From positions 248,001 to 312,000 of the forward strand of contig NZ_SNXE01000003.1 of the NCBI RefSeq assembly GCF_004362405.1: a stretch of DNA of 64,000 nucleotides. Direction: 5' to 3'. Position 1 is the stretch's first letter, and every line of letters begins with the position of its first letter. This stretch comes from Roseateles asaccharophilus (GTDB taxonomy: Bacteria > Pseudomonadota > Gammaproteobacteria > Burkholderiales > Burkholderiaceae_C). The translations under genes and the position numbers were made by a program. Positions 34,955-45,174 of the stretch are shown here, piece after piece. The notes beneath the pieces are model-generated. The model did not search any database. It had not been told where the DNA came from and saw only the letters and a program-made list of their open reading frames with translations.

Positions 34955-35890
34955 TTACCAGGCGGGTGCCAGCTCCGCAAAGCCGGCCGGGGCCTGTTTC
35001 TCGTCCTCGAAGCTGACGATCTCCCAGGCCTCGCTATCGGCCAGCAGGGCGCGCAGCAGCTTGTTGTTCAGGGCGTGACCGCCCTTGAAGGAGGTGTAGG
35101 CCGCCAGCAGGGGGTGGCCGGCCACATGCATATCGCCGATGGCGTCCAGGATCTTGTGCTTCACGAACTCGTCGTCATAGCGCAGACCGTCGGCGTTGAG
35201 CACGCGGTAGTCGTCCACCACGATGGCGTTGTCCATGGAGCCGCCCAGGGTCAGGCCGCGGCTGCGCATCAGCTCGATATCGCTGGTCATGCCGAAGGTG
35301 CGGGCACGGGCGATCTGCTTCTTGTACTGGCCGGAGCCCATGTCAAAGACAAAGTGCTGGCCGGTGGCCGCCACCGCGTGATTGTCGAACTCGATCTGGA
35401 AGCTCAGGGTGTAGCCGTGGTGGGGCTCCAGGCGGGCCCACATCAGGCGCTTGCCCTCGCCCTGGCGCACTTCCACCGTCTTCTTCACGCGCAGAAACTT
35501 CTTGGGCGCCTTCTGCAGCTCGATGCCGGCGCTTTGCAGCAGGTAGACGTAGCTGGCGGCCGAGCCGTCGAGGATGGGGACCTCGTCGGCGCTGATGTCC
35601 ACATAGAGATTGTCAATGCCCAGGCCCGCGCAGGCCGAGAGCAGATGCTCGATGGTCTGCACCTTGGGCGCGCCGGGGTCGCCCCCGGGGCTGACCGTGG
35701 TGGCCATGCGGGTGTCGCAGACGGTGTCGGCGCGCACCGGGATGTCCACCGGCGTGTTGAGGTCCACGCGCCGGAAGACGATGCCGGTATCGGGTGCGGC
35801 CGGGCGCAGGGTCATCTCGACCTTCTGGCCGCTGTGTATGCCCACGCCGACGGCACGAGTCAGCGACTTGAGGGTTCTCTGTTGCAGCAT
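34955..35890 (-). CDS. lpxC: UDP-3-O-acyl-N-acetylglucosamine deacetylase
   Basis: This 311-residue zinc enzyme catalyses the first committed step of lipid A synthesis by removing the N-acetyl group. Visible blocks are the N-terminal [29 protein letters not shown], zinc-ligand histidine in [16 protein letters not shown], and the [19 protein letters not shown] segment with two more ligands and the catalytic aspartate. The KGGHALNN strand supplies the general acid histidine. Length matches the family (about 305). It lies 17 bases downstream of the sensor kinase gene, which separates it from ftsZ. Confidence 0.97.
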   Translation of the reverse strand: MLQQRTLKSLTRAVGVGIHSGQKVEMTLRPAAPDTGIVFRRVDLNTPVDIPVRADTVCDTRMATTVSPGGDPGAPKVQTIEHLLSACAGLGIDNLYVDISADEVPILDGSAASYVYLLQSAGIELQKAPKKFLRVKKTVEVRQGEGKRLMWARLEPHHGYTLSFQIEFDNHAVAATGQHFVFDMGSGQYKKQIARARTFGMTSDIELMRSRGLTLGGSMDNAIVVDDYRVLNADGLRYDDEFVKHKILDAIGDMHVAGHPLLAAYTSFKGGHALNNKLLRALLADSEAWEIVSFEDEKQAPAGFAELAPAW

Positions 35891-35907
35891 GTGGCTATTG
35901 TCGGTGA

Positions 35908-37938
35908 TTACCCTGAGACCTGCTGGCGCGGGGCTTCTGCGGGCGGGCGCCTTCGCACCGGCAGGCGCAGGCTCAGCTGGGTGCCGTGCCCGGGGCGGCT
36001 GTCCACATGCAGGCTGCCCCCCAGACGCTGGGCGCGCTTTTGCTGGCTGCGCAGGCCGCGGCCCTTCTGCACCGTCTCGAGATCAAAGCCCAGGCCGTCG
36101 TCCTCCACGCGGATCTCGACCTTGCTGCCCAGATCGCGGGTGACGATGCGCACCCGCGAGGCGCGTGCATGCTTGAGCGCATTGTTCAGCGCCTCCTGCA
36201 GCAGGCGCAGCACATGAAGGGCATCGGGCGGCTCCAGCCACTCCAGGGGCGGCAGGTCCTGCACATCCCACTCCAGCATCAGACCGCCGGCCTGCAGGCG
36301 CTTGCCCAGGCGGTAGCGCATGGTGGCCAGCAGGGACACCAGATCATGGCCCACGGGTTCCAGCGAGTCGATCACCAGGCGCAGATCATCCACGCACTCG
36401 CGCAGCACCTCCACCACCTGCTCCTGCTGCATGGAACCCTGCTCCACCGCCACCATGGCCGAGAGCAGGGAGCTGCCCAGGCCGTCGTGCATGTCCTGCA
36501 TCAGCCGCTGACGCTCCAGCAGCAGGGCCTGCTGGCGCTCGGCCTCGGACAGGCGCTCATGCTGGGTCTGCAGCTGGGCCCCCTGCTCCGCCAGACGCTG
36601 GGCCAGCTGGTCATTGGCATGCTCGACCTGCCGCAGCGCCCCCAGGAAGCGCTGCTGCACCGCATAGAGAAAGCTGCCCACGATCACCAGGGTGGCAAAG
36701 GGCATCAGGTAGATGTGCTCGCTCCAGCCCCAGCCCGCCAGCAGGCCCAGGTCATGAATGCCCAGCAGCAGACCCACGGCCAGGGCCGCCGCGATCAGGC
36801 GCAGCTCGCGGCTGCCATCGCGCAGGGCCACCAGGGCCACGAAGGCCGTGCCCACGGTGCCCACCAGCGCATTCACCATATGCTGCAGCACCAGCGGGTC
36901 CAGAAAGTCCACGACCACCGGCATGGTCAGCGCGCTGCTGAGCAACACGAAGCCGGCCATCAGGCGCTCGAAGCGCGGCGCTCCTCGTCTGGCAAAGCGC
37001 AGGGCAAACACAAAGGTGAGCAGCATGACCCAGGACATGGAAGCATGGGTCAGCCACCAGAACCACTCCAGGCCCAGGCGGGTGCTGGGCAGGTCCACGT
37101 GGTAGTGCAGATTGCGCACCAGCCAGGCCACGGCCGCCAGCGCGAAGAGCAGGTAGGCGGGTTCCTCGCGCCGCTGCAGCCAGAGCGTGAAGGCAAACAG
37201 GCCCAGCACCACCAGCAGCATGCCCGTGGCCTGGGGCACACCGATCTGCAAGGCCCAGCGCGCATCGTGCAGCGGCTCCAGGTCCTCACGCGCTCCCAGC
37301 CAGGCCGTGGAAACGGAGAAGAAGCTGCCCTCCAGCACCGGCACCGCCACGATGACCTCGATGGCGCGCGCGCCCTGCTTCTCGGTAAAGGCGCCGGGAA
37401 ACACGGCCCACAGCGGACGCACCCACTGCTCCCGGGCGCCGCTCTGGTTGTCAAAGACAGGGCGCCAGCCCTCCTCGGTGCGCACCAGCACCGCGGCGGC
37501 CATGCCCACCACCCGTGGCATGTAGAGCGCCACGCTGGTGGGCCAGCGTCCCTCGGGCGGCATATAGCTGAAGCGGTACCAGCGCATCTGGAACCGCGAC
37601 TCGTCCGCCAGGCGACCACCGCTGGCGCTGCGCTGCCTGAAGTCGGGCAGCCTCACGGGCGACCAAGCCGCAGGCTCCACCGGCGGCTGCAGGGCCTGGG
37701 GCAAGGCGCCTTGACTGCCGTCCATGGCGCGCAGCTCCGCCCACAAGCGACGCAGATCGTCGCGACTCCAATCGGAGACCGCCAGCTGAGCGCTGGTGGC
37801 ACGTTCGCCCGCATTGCGCGCCGTCTCCTCGGGCAATCCCAGCCGCTGCGCCTGGGCACCAGCCAGGAAGCTGAAAAGAACCAGAAGCAGGAGCAGACAC
37901 AGACGCGGCAGTGACAGCAATTGCGGTTGCGGACCCAT
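35908..37938 (-). CDS. Orphan membrane sensor histidine kinase with 7TM-type sensor region (NarL/HisKA_3 class)
   Basis: This 676-residue protein has a signal-like N-terminus, a periplasmic domain of about 200 residues with [23 protein letters not shown], and seven or eight membrane segments (about residues 235-430). A glutamine-rich coiled coil follows. The kinase core has its phospho-acceptor histidine near residue 480 ([17 protein letters not shown]) and an ATP domain with [13 protein letters not shown] and DDGLGFD. The layout resembles 7TMR-DISM receptors coupled to HisKA_3 kinases. No response regulator is adjacent. It lies between ftsZ and lpxC, with 257 bases to ftsZ. It may sense envelope status, but that is inference from location only. 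Confidence 0.82.
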   Translation of the reverse strand: MGPQPQLLSLPRLCLLLLLVLFSFLAGAQAQRLGLPEETARNAGERATSAQLAVSDWSRDDLRRLWAELRAMDGSQGALPQALQPPVEPAAWSPVRLPDFRQRSASGGRLADESRFQMRWYRFSYMPPEGRWPTSVALYMPRVVGMAAAVLVRTEEGWRPVFDNQSGAREQWVRPLWAVFPGAFTEKQGARAIEVIVAVPVLEGSFFSVSTAWLGAREDLEPLHDARWALQIGVPQATGMLLVVLGLFAFTLWLQRREEPAYLLFALAAVAWLVRNLHYHVDLPSTRLGLEWFWWLTHASMSWVMLLTFVFALRFARRGAPRFERLMAGFVLLSSALTMPVVVDFLDPLVLQHMVNALVGTVGTAFVALVALRDGSRELRLIAAALAVGLLLGIHDLGLLAGWGWSEHIYLMPFATLVIVGSFLYAVQQRFLGALRQVEHANDQLAQRLAEQGAQLQTQHERLSEAERQQALLLERQRLMQDMHDGLGSSLLSAMVAVEQGSMQQEQVVEVLRECVDDLRLVIDSLEPVGHDLVSLLATMRYRLGKRLQAGGLMLEWDVQDLPPLEWLEPPDALHVLRLLQEALNNALKHARASRVRIVTRDLGSKVEIRVEDDGLGFDLETVQKGRGLRSQQKRAQRLGGSLHVDSRPGHGTQLSLRLPVRRRPPAEAPRQQVSG

Positions 37939-38195
37939 CCGAGCTCGACTGTTGTTATGGAGGCCCGACCCGCGCGGGGTCCGACGGTCGGAAGTCTGCC
38001 CGCGTCGGGGCGCCCTGGCTATCGTGCCGCGCCCCGAGCGGCGTGCAAATGCAACAAGCCCGTCCGGCAGCGAGAAGGAGGAATCGCTGCCCGACGGGCT
38101 TGACCGACCTGGGAACCCTCAGCGGCTGGCCGAGTCCCCGGGGCCTGTCGAAACGAGCGGCGCTTGAAGCGCCGGCTCGGTTCTCAGCTCGGTCC
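37939..38195. other. Gap between ftsZ and the sensor kinase gene
   Basis: This 257-base gap contains the strong hairpin at 38056-38101 and no gene. Any promoter for the kinase-lpxC-membrane protein unit must lie between 37939 and about 38050, but I cannot name one. Confidence 0.45.
38056..38101 (-). terminator. Long-stem terminator after ftsZ
   Basis: An 18-base arm, aagcccgtccggcagcga (38056-38073), pairs with 38084-38101 with one C-C mismatch; the loop is 10 bases. On the minus strand the stem is followed by gttgcattt, weakly U-rich. It lies 95 bases after the ftsZ stop and probably closes the division cluster transcript. It may also insulate the kinase-lpxC unit. Confidence 0.78.
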
Positions 38196-39425
38196 TCAGT
38201 CGGCCTGCTTGCGCAGGAAGGCCGGGATCTCGATCTCGTCCATGCCGTTGGAGGACAGGGCCTCCACCTTGGCCGCAGCGGTGCGGCCATGGCGCCAGAC
38301 GCTGGGCACGCTCATGCCGCCAAAGTCGCTGCCACCGGCCGCGGCCACGCCGACGGTGGTCGCAGCGGCAGACATGGCCACAGCTTGGTTCAGCACCGGC
38401 AGATTGTCGGTACCGGTGCGCAGCTGGGCGGCCGGCTGCACCACCTGCAGCGGGGCCTGGGCACGGGCACGCTGGCTGGCCAGACCGGTGGCGATCACGG
38501 TGACGCGCAACTGGTCACCCAGGCTCTCGTCATAGGCCGTGCCGTAAATGATGTGGGCTTCTTCCGAGGCGTAACGCTTGATGGCATTCATCGCGTTGCG
38601 GCTCTCGGACAGCTTGAAGGTGTTGCGATTGGCCGCAATCAGCACCAGCACGCCACGCGCGCCCGACAGGTCGATGCCTTCCAGCAGCGGGCAGGCCACG
38701 GCCGCTTCCGCCGCCTTGGTGGCGCGATCCGGGCCACCGGCCACGGCCGTGCCCATCATGGCCTTGCCGGGTTCGCTCATCACGGTCTTGACGTCTTCAA
38801 AGTCGACGTTCACCAGGCCGGGCATGTGGATGATGTCGGAGATGCCACCCACGGCATTCCGCAGCACGTCGTTAGCATGCGCGAAAGCCTGATCCTGGGT
38901 GACATCGTCGCCCAGCACATCCAGCAGCTTGTCGTTCAGCACGACGATCAGGGAGTCGACATTGGCTTCCAGCTCGGCCAGACCGGCATCGGCGGCCTTG
39001 GAGCGGCGATTGCCCTCGAACTCGAAGGGCTTGGTCACCACGCCCACGGTCAGGATGCCCATCTCCTTGGCCACACGGGCGATCACGGGGGCGGCGCCGG
39101 TACCGGTGCCACCGCCCATGCCGGCGGTGATGAAGAGCATGTTGGCGCCCTGGATGGATTCGCGGATGCGGGCTTCGGCCTCCTCGGCCGCGGCTTTGCC
39201 CATCTCGGGCTTGGCACCAGCGCCCAGACCGGTGGTCCCCAACTGCAACAGCTGGTCGGCCTTGGAACGATTCAGAGCTTGGGCGTCGGTATTGGCGCAG
39301 ATGAATTCAACGCCTTGCACCCCTTGGGCAATCATGTGGTCAACCGCGTTGCCGCCGCCACCACCAACCCCGATCACCTTGATCTGGGTGCCTTGATCAA
39401 ACTCCTCGATCATCTCGATCGCCAT
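38196..39425 (-). CDS. ftsZ: Cell division GTPase FtsZ
   Basis: This 409-residue tubulin homolog polymerises into the division ring. The ATG at 39425 is supported by aaggaggt at 39431-39438, one of the strongest ribosome sites in the window, as expected for an abundant protein. Hallmarks are KVIGVGGGGGNAVDHMI, the tubulin G-box GGGTGTGAAPV, the T7 loop NVDFEDVKTVM, and a C-terminal conserved peptide MDEIEIPAFLRKQAD that binds FtsA and ZipA. It lies 119 bases after ftsA, a gap that may contain its own promoter. A long-stem terminator follows. Confidence 0.98.
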   Translation of the reverse strand: MAIEMIEEFDQGTQIKVIGVGGGGGNAVDHMIAQGVQGVEFICANTDAQALNRSKADQLLQLGTTGLGAGAKPEMGKAAAEEAEARIRESIQGANMLFITAGMGGGTGTGAAPVIARVAKEMGILTVGVVTKPFEFEGNRRSKAADAGLAELEANVDSLIVVLNDKLLDVLGDDVTQDQAFAHANDVLRNAVGGISDIIHMPGLVNVDFEDVKTVMSEPGKAMMGTAVAGGPDRATKAAEAAVACPLLEGIDLSGARGVLVLIAANRNTFKLSESRNAMNAIKRYASEEAHIIYGTAYDESLGDQLRVTVIATGLASQRARAQAPLQVVQPAAQLRTGTDNLPVLNQAVAMSAAATTVGVAAAGGSDFGGMSVPSVWRHGRTAAAKVEALSSNGMDEIEIPAFLRKQAD

Positions 39426-39430
39426 AGCAT

Positions 39431-39438
39431 ACCTCCTT
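39431..39438 (-). promoter_or_regulatory. Strong ribosome-binding site of ftsZ
   Basis: The complement reads aaggaggt, spaced 5 bases from the ATG. It decides between the ATG at 39425 and a nearby alternative at 39430 in another frame. Confidence 0.8.
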
Positions 39439-39544
39439 CAGCAATTGTGCAGTTGCCAGCCGTTAAAAACTACAGGGAAGACCCCTTTTTTTGCGTTACG
39501 TCCCGTATGTTTCGGGCTCAACGCCACAGTGCGCGCAAGGCGCC

Positions 39545-40774
39545 TCAGAAATTACCCAAAAACCAGTCCTTGGCACGGCCCAGAATGGTTTTCACCGAGC
39601 CTGCCTGTTGTGCCGCCTTCAAGCCCCGAGTGCGTGAGAGCCGGGCCTCTTCGAGCAGGCCCATGACGGTGGCCGAACGCGGGTTGGAAACCATGTCGAA
39701 GAGTGCGCCGCTATAGGTCGGGTTACCGCGGCGCACCGGTTTGAGGAATATGTCCTCGGCCAGTTCCACCATGCCCGGCATCACCGCCGAGCCACCGGTC
39801 AAAACAATTCCGGAAGACAGCAGTTCCTCATAGCCACTTTCCCGAATTACCTGATGAACCAGCGAGAAGATTTCCTCGACTCTGGGTTCAATAACTCCCG
39901 CAAGTGCTTGTTTTGAAAGCATGCGCGGCGCGCGGTCGCCCAAACCAGGCACCTCCACCTGATCTGCCGGGTCGGCCAACAGCTGCTTGGCCACCCCATG
40001 TTCGACCTTGATCTCCTCGGCATCCTTGGTCGGGGTGCGCAGCGCCATGGCGATATCGCTGGTGATGAGATCACCAGCGATGGGGATGACGGCGGTATGG
40101 CGGATGGAGCCGCCGGTGAAGATGGCCACATCGGTGGTGCCGGCGCCGATGTCGACCACGGCCACACCCAGGTCGCGCTCGTCGGCGGTGAGGGCGGCGG
40201 CGCTGGACGCGCTGGGGTTGAGCACCAGTTGATCCACTTCCAGGCCGCAGCGGCGCACGCATTTGACGATGTTTTCGGCCGCGCTCTGGGCGCCGGTCAC
40301 GATATGGACCTTGACCTCCAGGCGCCCGCCGCTCATGCCGATGGGTTCCTTGACCTCATGGCCGTCGATCACGAATTCCTGCGGCTCGACCAAAAGCAGG
40401 CGCTGGTCGTTCGGGATATTGATGGCCTTGGCGGTTTCCACCACGCGCGCCACATCCACCGGCGTGACCTCCTTGTCGCGCACGATCACCATGCCGGTGG
40501 AGTTCTGGCCGCGGATATGGCTGCCGGTGATCCCGGTGAAAACCCGGGAAATCTTGCAGTCGGCCATCATTTCGGCCTCTTTGAGGGCCTGTTGGATGGA
40601 CTGCACCGTGGCATCGATATTCACCACCACACCGCGCTTGAGCCCGTGCGAGGGCGCCACCCCCAGGCCGGCGATGCGCAATTCCCCGTTGCCCAGGACT
40701 TCGGCCACCACCGCCATGATCTTGGCGGTGCCGATATCCAGCCCAACGACCAAATCCTTGTATTCCTTGGCCAT
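39545..40774 (-). CDS. ftsA: Cell division actin-like protein FtsA
   Basis: The start at 40774 (MAKEYKDLVVGLDIGTAKI) is the family start; the frame is open upstream, overlapping ftsQ. The 409-residue ATPase tethers FtsZ filaments to the membrane. It has the phosphate-1 motif VGLDIGTAKIMAVV, the phosphate-2 motif VAVVDIGAGTTDVAIF and the adenosine motif IVLTGGSAVMPGM. The C-terminal amphipathic helix is TILGRAKDWFLGNF. It lies 7 bases after ftsQ. A stretch around 39781-39900 is noticeably poorer in G+C than the rest of the gene. Confidence 0.97.
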   Translation of the reverse strand: MAKEYKDLVVGLDIGTAKIMAVVAEVLGNGELRIAGLGVAPSHGLKRGVVVNIDATVQSIQQALKEAEMMADCKISRVFTGITGSHIRGQNSTGMVIVRDKEVTPVDVARVVETAKAINIPNDQRLLLVEPQEFVIDGHEVKEPIGMSGGRLEVKVHIVTGAQSAAENIVKCVRRCGLEVDQLVLNPSASSAAALTADERDLGVAVVDIGAGTTDVAIFTGGSIRHTAVIPIAGDLITSDIAMALRTPTKDAEEIKVEHGVAKQLLADPADQVEVPGLGDRAPRMLSKQALAGVIEPRVEEIFSLVHQVIRESGYEELLSSGIVLTGGSAVMPGMVELAEDIFLKPVRRGNPTYSGALFDMVSNPRSATVMGLLEEARLSRTRGLKAAQQAGSVKTILGRAKDWFLGNF

Positions 40775-40781
40775 AAATCCC

Positions 40782-41615
40782 TCAGCGTTTTTTGACCGGC
40801 CCCTTGGTCGGGCTCGGTGTCGTCGTCGATATTCCGCGCAGGCGCACTGCATACCCCTCGGCATGGCGCAGGTCGGCCGCCAGCAGCGGGGTCTGGAATC
40901 GTGAGGTGAGCTGGCTCAGGGTGGCCACGAACTGCGCATAGCGCTGCACCACCACTGCCTCCTCGCCCCGACCCAGTTCAATCACCGCCCCCTGATCCAG
41001 ACTGAGCCGCCAGGAGCCACGCCCGGACAGGTCGAGCCTTTGCACGCTCTGTCCCAGATGGGCGCTGCTCGCCTGGAGCTGGCGCCACATGGAGAGCATG
41101 CGCTCCGAGCTGCCGGCCGGGCCCGCCAGCACGGGCAGGTCCTCGTCTTCCACATCGCCCAGATTGGCCTCGAAGACCTCGCCAAAGCTGTTGACCAGGG
41201 CACGCCCGGCACTGGCCTCGCTGCCCGCATCGGCGCCATCGGCCTTCTCTTCCCAGTAGGCCGCCGGCTTGTGCTCCTCCAGGCGGACCCTGAGCCGGTT
41301 GGGCCAGACGCGCTGGACCTCGGCGCGCCGCACCCAGGGCACGTCCTCAAAGGCTTGCCGGGTCTGGCGCAGGCTCATGCTGAGGAAGGTGCCCGAGAGG
41401 TGGGACAGGGCATTGGCGCGCAGCGTGGCCACACTGTTGCGCGCCACCTCGCCCTCCACCTGGATGTGGCGGATATTGAAGGCCGGCAGGCGCATCAGCT
41501 TGTGCACGCCCAGACCCAGGGCCGCCAGCAGCAGCCCGGCCAGCAGCAGCGCCGTCACGCCATTCATCAGGCGGACGTCGGGCGGCAGCGGGGTGGCGGC
41601 GGCAGGCGTGTTCAT
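40782..41615 (-). CDS. ftsQ: Cell division protein FtsQ
   Basis: This 277-residue bitopic inner-membrane protein of the divisome forms a complex with FtsB and FtsL. A single membrane segment lies at about residues 20-40 (LLLAGLLLAALGLGVHKLM). The periplasmic POTRA domain starts at FNIRHIQVEGEVARNSVATLR, and the following beta domain has WVRRAEVQRVWPNRLRVRLEEHKPAAYW. Length is normal for betaproteobacteria. It lies 22 bases after ddlB. Confidence 0.95.
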   Translation of the reverse strand: MNTPAAATPLPPDVRLMNGVTALLLAGLLLAALGLGVHKLMRLPAFNIRHIQVEGEVARNSVATLRANALSHLSGTFLSMSLRQTRQAFEDVPWVRRAEVQRVWPNRLRVRLEEHKPAAYWEEKADGADAGSEASAGRALVNSFGEVFEANLGDVEDEDLPVLAGPAGSSERMLSMWRQLQASSAHLGQSVQRLDLSGRGSWRLSLDQGAVIELGRGEEAVVVQRYAQFVATLSQLTSRFQTPLLAADLRHAEGYAVRLRGISTTTPSPTKGPVKKR

Positions 41616-41637
41616 GGTGGGGCGGCGAGCTGGGTCC

Positions 41638-42612
41638 TCAGACCGTCCGATCCAGGCGGGCCTGGGACAGCAGCCACAGGCAGAGCTTGGAGTAGGAGAT
41701 TCCCGCCGCGGCGGCCGACATCGGCACCAGGGAGTGCGAGGTCATGCCCGGCGAGGTGTTCATCTCCAGCAGGAAGGGCTTGTTGTCATGCTTGCGCAGC
41801 ATCAGGTCGGCCCGGCCCCAGCCGCGGCAGCCCAGCAGGCGGTAGGCGCGCAGCACCAGGGCCTGGATCTCCTGCTCCAGGGCCGGGTCCAGGCCGCTGG
41901 GGCAGTCGTACTTCACGACGTCGGTGAAGTACTTGTTCTGGTAGTCATAGTCACCCTCGGGCGCGCGGATGCGCACCACCGGCAGGGCAAAGGCGGCCTC
42001 GCCCTCGCCCAGCACCGGGCAGGTCAGCTCCTCGCCCTCGATGAATTCCTCGCACAGCACCTCGCGGTCGTGGCGCGCAGCCAGTTCCACGGCAGCCTGC
42101 ATCTGCGAGTAGCCCGTCACCTTGCTGGCGCCGATGCTGGAGCCCTCGTGCGGCGGCTTGACGAAGACGGGCAGGCCCAGCTCGTCCGGCACCGTGATCA
42201 CGCGCTCGCGCGTGAGCGCATCGCTGCGCAGGCTCACCCAGCGCGGCGTGGGCAGTTGATCGCTGAGCCAGACGCGCTTGGTGGTGATCTTGTCCATGGC
42301 AATCGCCGAGGCCATCACGCCCGAACCGGTGTAGGGAATGCCCAGGCATTCCAGCGCGCCCTGCACCGTGCCGTCCTCGCCACCGCGGCCATGCAGGGCG
42401 ATGAAGCAGCGCGCAAAGCCCTCGGTCTTGAGCTCCTGCAGGCTGCGCTCGGCCGGGTCGAAGGCATGGGCGTCCACACCCTCCTCGCGCAGCGCGGCCA
42501 GCACGCCGGGGCCGGACATGGTGAGCGAGACCTCGCGTTCAGCGGAGCTGCCGCCCAGCAGCACGGCCACCTTGCCCAGGGCCAGGGGATCGATGTTCAG
42601 ATCGAGCTTCAT
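41638..42612 (-). CDS. ddlB: D-alanine-D-alanine ligase B
   Basis: This 324-residue ATP-grasp enzyme joins two D-alanines for the peptidoglycan stem. The N-terminal [20 protein letters not shown] and [16 protein letters not shown] blocks, the [18 protein letters not shown] grasp loop and the C-terminal WGRADLM with [20 protein letters not shown] carry the substrate and metal ligands. It overlaps the murC end by 4 bases and precedes ftsQ. Confidence 0.97.
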   Translation of the reverse strand: MKLDLNIDPLALGKVAVLLGGSSAEREVSLTMSGPGVLAALREEGVDAHAFDPAERSLQELKTEGFARCFIALHGRGGEDGTVQGALECLGIPYTGSGVMASAIAMDKITTKRVWLSDQLPTPRWVSLRSDALTRERVITVPDELGLPVFVKPPHEGSSIGASKVTGYSQMQAAVELAARHDREVLCEEFIEGEELTCPVLGEGEAAFALPVVRIRAPEGDYDYQNKYFTDVVKYDCPSGLDPALEQEIQALVLRAYRLLGCRGWGRADLMLRKHDNKPFLLEMNTSPGMTSHSLVPMSAAAAGISYSKLCLWLLSQARLDRTV

Positions 42613-44000
42613 TTCAGCAACTCCACGGTGGCGGCCGGCACCGCGCCGATGGAGCCGGCACCCATCACGATCACCACATCGCCGTCGCGGGCCTGCTCGG
42701 CGATGGTGCGCGGCAGACTGGCCACGTCTTCCACAAAGAGCGGCTCCACCTTGCCCGCCACGCGCAGGGCCCGCGCCAGGGCGCGGCCGTCGGCCGCCAC
42801 GATGGGGGCCTCGCCGGCGGCATAGACCTCGGTGAGCAGCACGGCGTCGGCCGTGGAGATCACCTTGACGAAGTCCTCGAAGCAGTCGCGGGTGCGGGTG
42901 TAGCGGTGCGGCTGGAAGGCCAGCACCAGGCGGCGGCCCGGGAAGGCGCCGCGCGCGGCCGAGAGCACCGCCGCCATTTCCACCGGGTGGTGGCCATAGT
43001 CGTCGACCAGGGTGAACTGGCCGCCCTGGGCCGCCGGCAGCTCGCCATAGCGCTGGAAGCGCCGGCCCACGCCGTCGAACTTGGCCAGGGCCGCCACGAT
43101 GGGGGCGTCGGGAATTTCCAGCTCGGTCGCCACGGCAATCGCCGCCAGCGCGTTCAGCACATTGTGGACACCGGGCAGATTGAGTGTGATCTTGAGATCG
43201 GCCAGGCCGGGACGGCGGGTGGTGAAACGCATCTGGCCGCCGGCCAGGGCCTGCACATCCACGGCGCGCACCAGATTGTCCTCGGCGAAGCCATAGCTGA
43301 TCACCGGGCGCGAGACCAGGGGCATGATCGAGTGCACGCCCGGATCGTCACCGCAGACCACGGCCGCGCCGTAGAAGGGCATGCGGTGCAGAAAGTCCAC
43401 AAAGGCCTGCTTCAGGCGCGCGAAGTCATGACCATAGGTGTCCATATGGTCGGCGTCGATATTGGTGACGACGGCCATCATGGGCAGCAGATTCAAGAAG
43501 GAGGCATCGCTCTCATCGGCCTCTACCACGATGTGATCGCCCTGGCCCAGACGCGAATTGGCGCCCGCGCTATTGAGCTTGCCGCCGATCACGAAGGTGG
43601 GGTCCAGGCCCGCCTCGGCCAGCACCGAGGTCACCAGGGAGGTGGTGGTGGTCTTGCCATGCGTGCCGGCAATCGCGATGCCGTTCTTCAGGCGCATCAG
43701 CTCGGCCAGCATCACCGCGCGCGGCACAACGGGAATGCGCGCGGCACGCGCGGCGGTCACCTCGGGGTTGTCGGCCTTGACCGCGGTGGAGGTCACCACG
43801 GCCTGGGCGCCGGCAATGTGCTCGGCCGCATGGCCGATGAAGACCTTGAGGCCCAGCGAGGCCAGACGCTCCGTGGTGCTGCTCTCCCCCTGGTCCGAAC
43901 CCGAGACGGTGTAGCCCAGGTTGTGCAGGATCTCGGCGATGCCGCTCATGCCGGCCCCGCCTATGCCCACGAAGTGGATGTGTTTGACGGCGTGTTTCAT
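42609..44000 (-). CDS. murC: UDP-N-acetylmuramate-L-alanine ligase
   Basis: This 463-residue Mur ligase adds L-alanine to UDP-MurNAc. It has the N-terminal Rossmann motif [20 protein letters not shown] loop [15 protein letters not shown], central [12 protein letters not shown] with the metal-binding acidic residues, and the [14 protein letters not shown] block. The C-terminal domain includes [13 protein letters not shown]. It overlaps ddlB by 4 bases. An 82-base gap separates it from murG, the largest gap among the mur genes here. Confidence 0.97.
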   Translation of the reverse strand: MKHAVKHIHFVGIGGAGMSGIAEILHNLGYTVSGSDQGESSTTERLASLGLKVFIGHAAEHIAGAQAVVTSTAVKADNPEVTAARAARIPVVPRAVMLAELMRLKNGIAIAGTHGKTTTTSLVTSVLAEAGLDPTFVIGGKLNSAGANSRLGQGDHIVVEADESDASFLNLLPMMAVVTNIDADHMDTYGHDFARLKQAFVDFLHRMPFYGAAVVCGDDPGVHSIMPLVSRPVISYGFAEDNLVRAVDVQALAGGQMRFTTRRPGLADLKITLNLPGVHNVLNALAAIAVATELEIPDAPIVAALAKFDGVGRRFQRYGELPAAQGGQFTLVDDYGHHPVEMAAVLSAARGAFPGRRLVLAFQPHRYTRTRDCFEDFVKVISTADAVLLTEVYAAGEAPIVAADGRALARALRVAGKVEPLFVEDVASLPRTIAEQARDGDVVIVMGAGSIGAVPAATVELLK

Positions 44001-44082
44001 GTCTGCCCCTCGTCCGACGGGTACGTCGGCCTATCCCCCAAGGGGATGGCCACTTGCTTGGGGCGGCCCTGCGCTACGTGGC
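44001..44082. other. 82-base spacer between murG and murC
   Basis: The only sizeable gap in the mur part of the cluster contains a small dyad (cgacgggtacgtcg) and a run of G/C tracts. No promoter is evident. It may weakly separate murC translation from murG. Confidence 0.35.
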
Positions 44083-45174
44083 TCATTTCATCATTCCTTC
44101 GATTTCATCGGCCACGCGGGCCGCAGCGCGCGGCCGGGCCAGGGCCCTGGCCTTCTCGCCCATGGCCTGCAGCTGGCTCCGGTCCAGGCCCTGCAGCAGG
44201 GCCAGCAGACCTTCGGGGCTCAGCTCGGGCTGGGGCAGGTGCAGGGCCGCGCCATGCTGGGCCATGAAGCGGGCGTTGTCGCGCTGGTGGCTGGTGGTGC
44301 TCACCACCAGGGGCACCAGCACGCTTGGCAGGCCGGCGGCGCAGAGCTCGCTGACCGTCACCGCACCGGCGCGGCAGATGATCAGATCGGCCGCGGCCAG
44401 CTGGCCGGCCATGTCTTCGATGAAGGGCAGGATCTGGACCTCGTCCCCGGTCTTGATGCCGGCCGCCTGATAGGCCGCCTGCACCGCGCTCAGATTGGCC
44501 TGGCCGGCCTGGTGCACCACCTGGGGTCGGGTCGCCGCATCCGGCCACAGAGCCAGCATCTTGGGAATGACCTCGTTGATGGCCCGCGCGCCCAAGGAGC
44601 CACCCACCACCAGCAGGCGCAGCGGACCGCTGCGGCCGGCATAGCGCTCGGCCGGCAGGGGCAGGGCCTCGATCTCGGCGCGCACCGGATTGCCGGTCAC
44701 CACGGCCTTGGGCGTGGAGGCCGCGGCCGAGCCGTCGAAGCCGAAGGCGATCTTGCGGGCCAGGCCCTTGAGCGCCTGGTTGGACATCAGCATGGCCGCG
44801 TCCGCATTTACCAACATCAGGGGGCGGCGCATCAGCCAGGCCATCAGGCCGCCGGGGAAGCAGACATAGCCGCCCATGCCCAGCACCGCATCGGCGCTGC
44901 GGGTCACAAAGACCTGGCGCGACTGGATGAAGGCGCGCACCAGCCCCAGCAGGCCGCGCAGCATGTGCACGGGCCCCTTGCCGCGCAGGCCGGCGAAGGC
45001 CAGGCGGTCCAGCGGGATACCGCTGGGCGGCACCAGCTTGTTCTCCATGCCCGACTCGGTGCCCACCCAGGACACGCTCCAGCCGCGGCGCTTCATTTCC
45101 TCCGCGACCGCCAGGCCGGGGATGATGTGGCCGCCGGTGCCGGCGGCCATGATGACCAGATGCTTGGTGCTCAC
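44083..45174 (-). CDS. murG: UDP-N-acetylglucosamine-undecaprenyl-PP-MurNAc-pentapeptide transferase
   Basis: This 363-residue peripheral inner-membrane glycosyltransferase converts lipid I to lipid II. The N-terminal glycine-rich loop [20 protein letters not shown], the second loop [18 protein letters not shown], and the donor-binding [23 protein letters not shown] segment are all present. It overlaps ftsW by 4 bases. Confidence 0.97.
   Translation of the reverse strand: MSTKHLVIMAAGTGGHIIPGLAVAEEMKRRGWSVSWVGTESGMENKLVPPSGIPLDRLAFAGLRGKGPVHMLRGLLGLVRAFIQSRQVFVTRSADAVLGMGGYVCFPGGLMAWLMRRPLMLVNADAAMLMSNQALKGLARKIAFGFDGSAAASTPKAVVTGNPVRAEIEALPLPAERYAGRSGPLRLLVVGGSLGARAINEVIPKMLALWPDAATRPQVVHQAGQANLSAVQAAYQAAGIKTGDEVQILPFIEDMAGQLAAADLIICRAGAVTVSELCAAGLPSVLVPLVVSTTSHQRDNARFMAQHGAALHLPQPELSPEGLLALLQGLDRSQLQAMGEKARALARPRAAARVADEIEGMMK

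Noticed and set aside
37911-39716. 601-residue plus-strand frame opposite ftsZ
   Set aside because: Antisense shadow of ftsZ; it also runs through the terminator hairpin.
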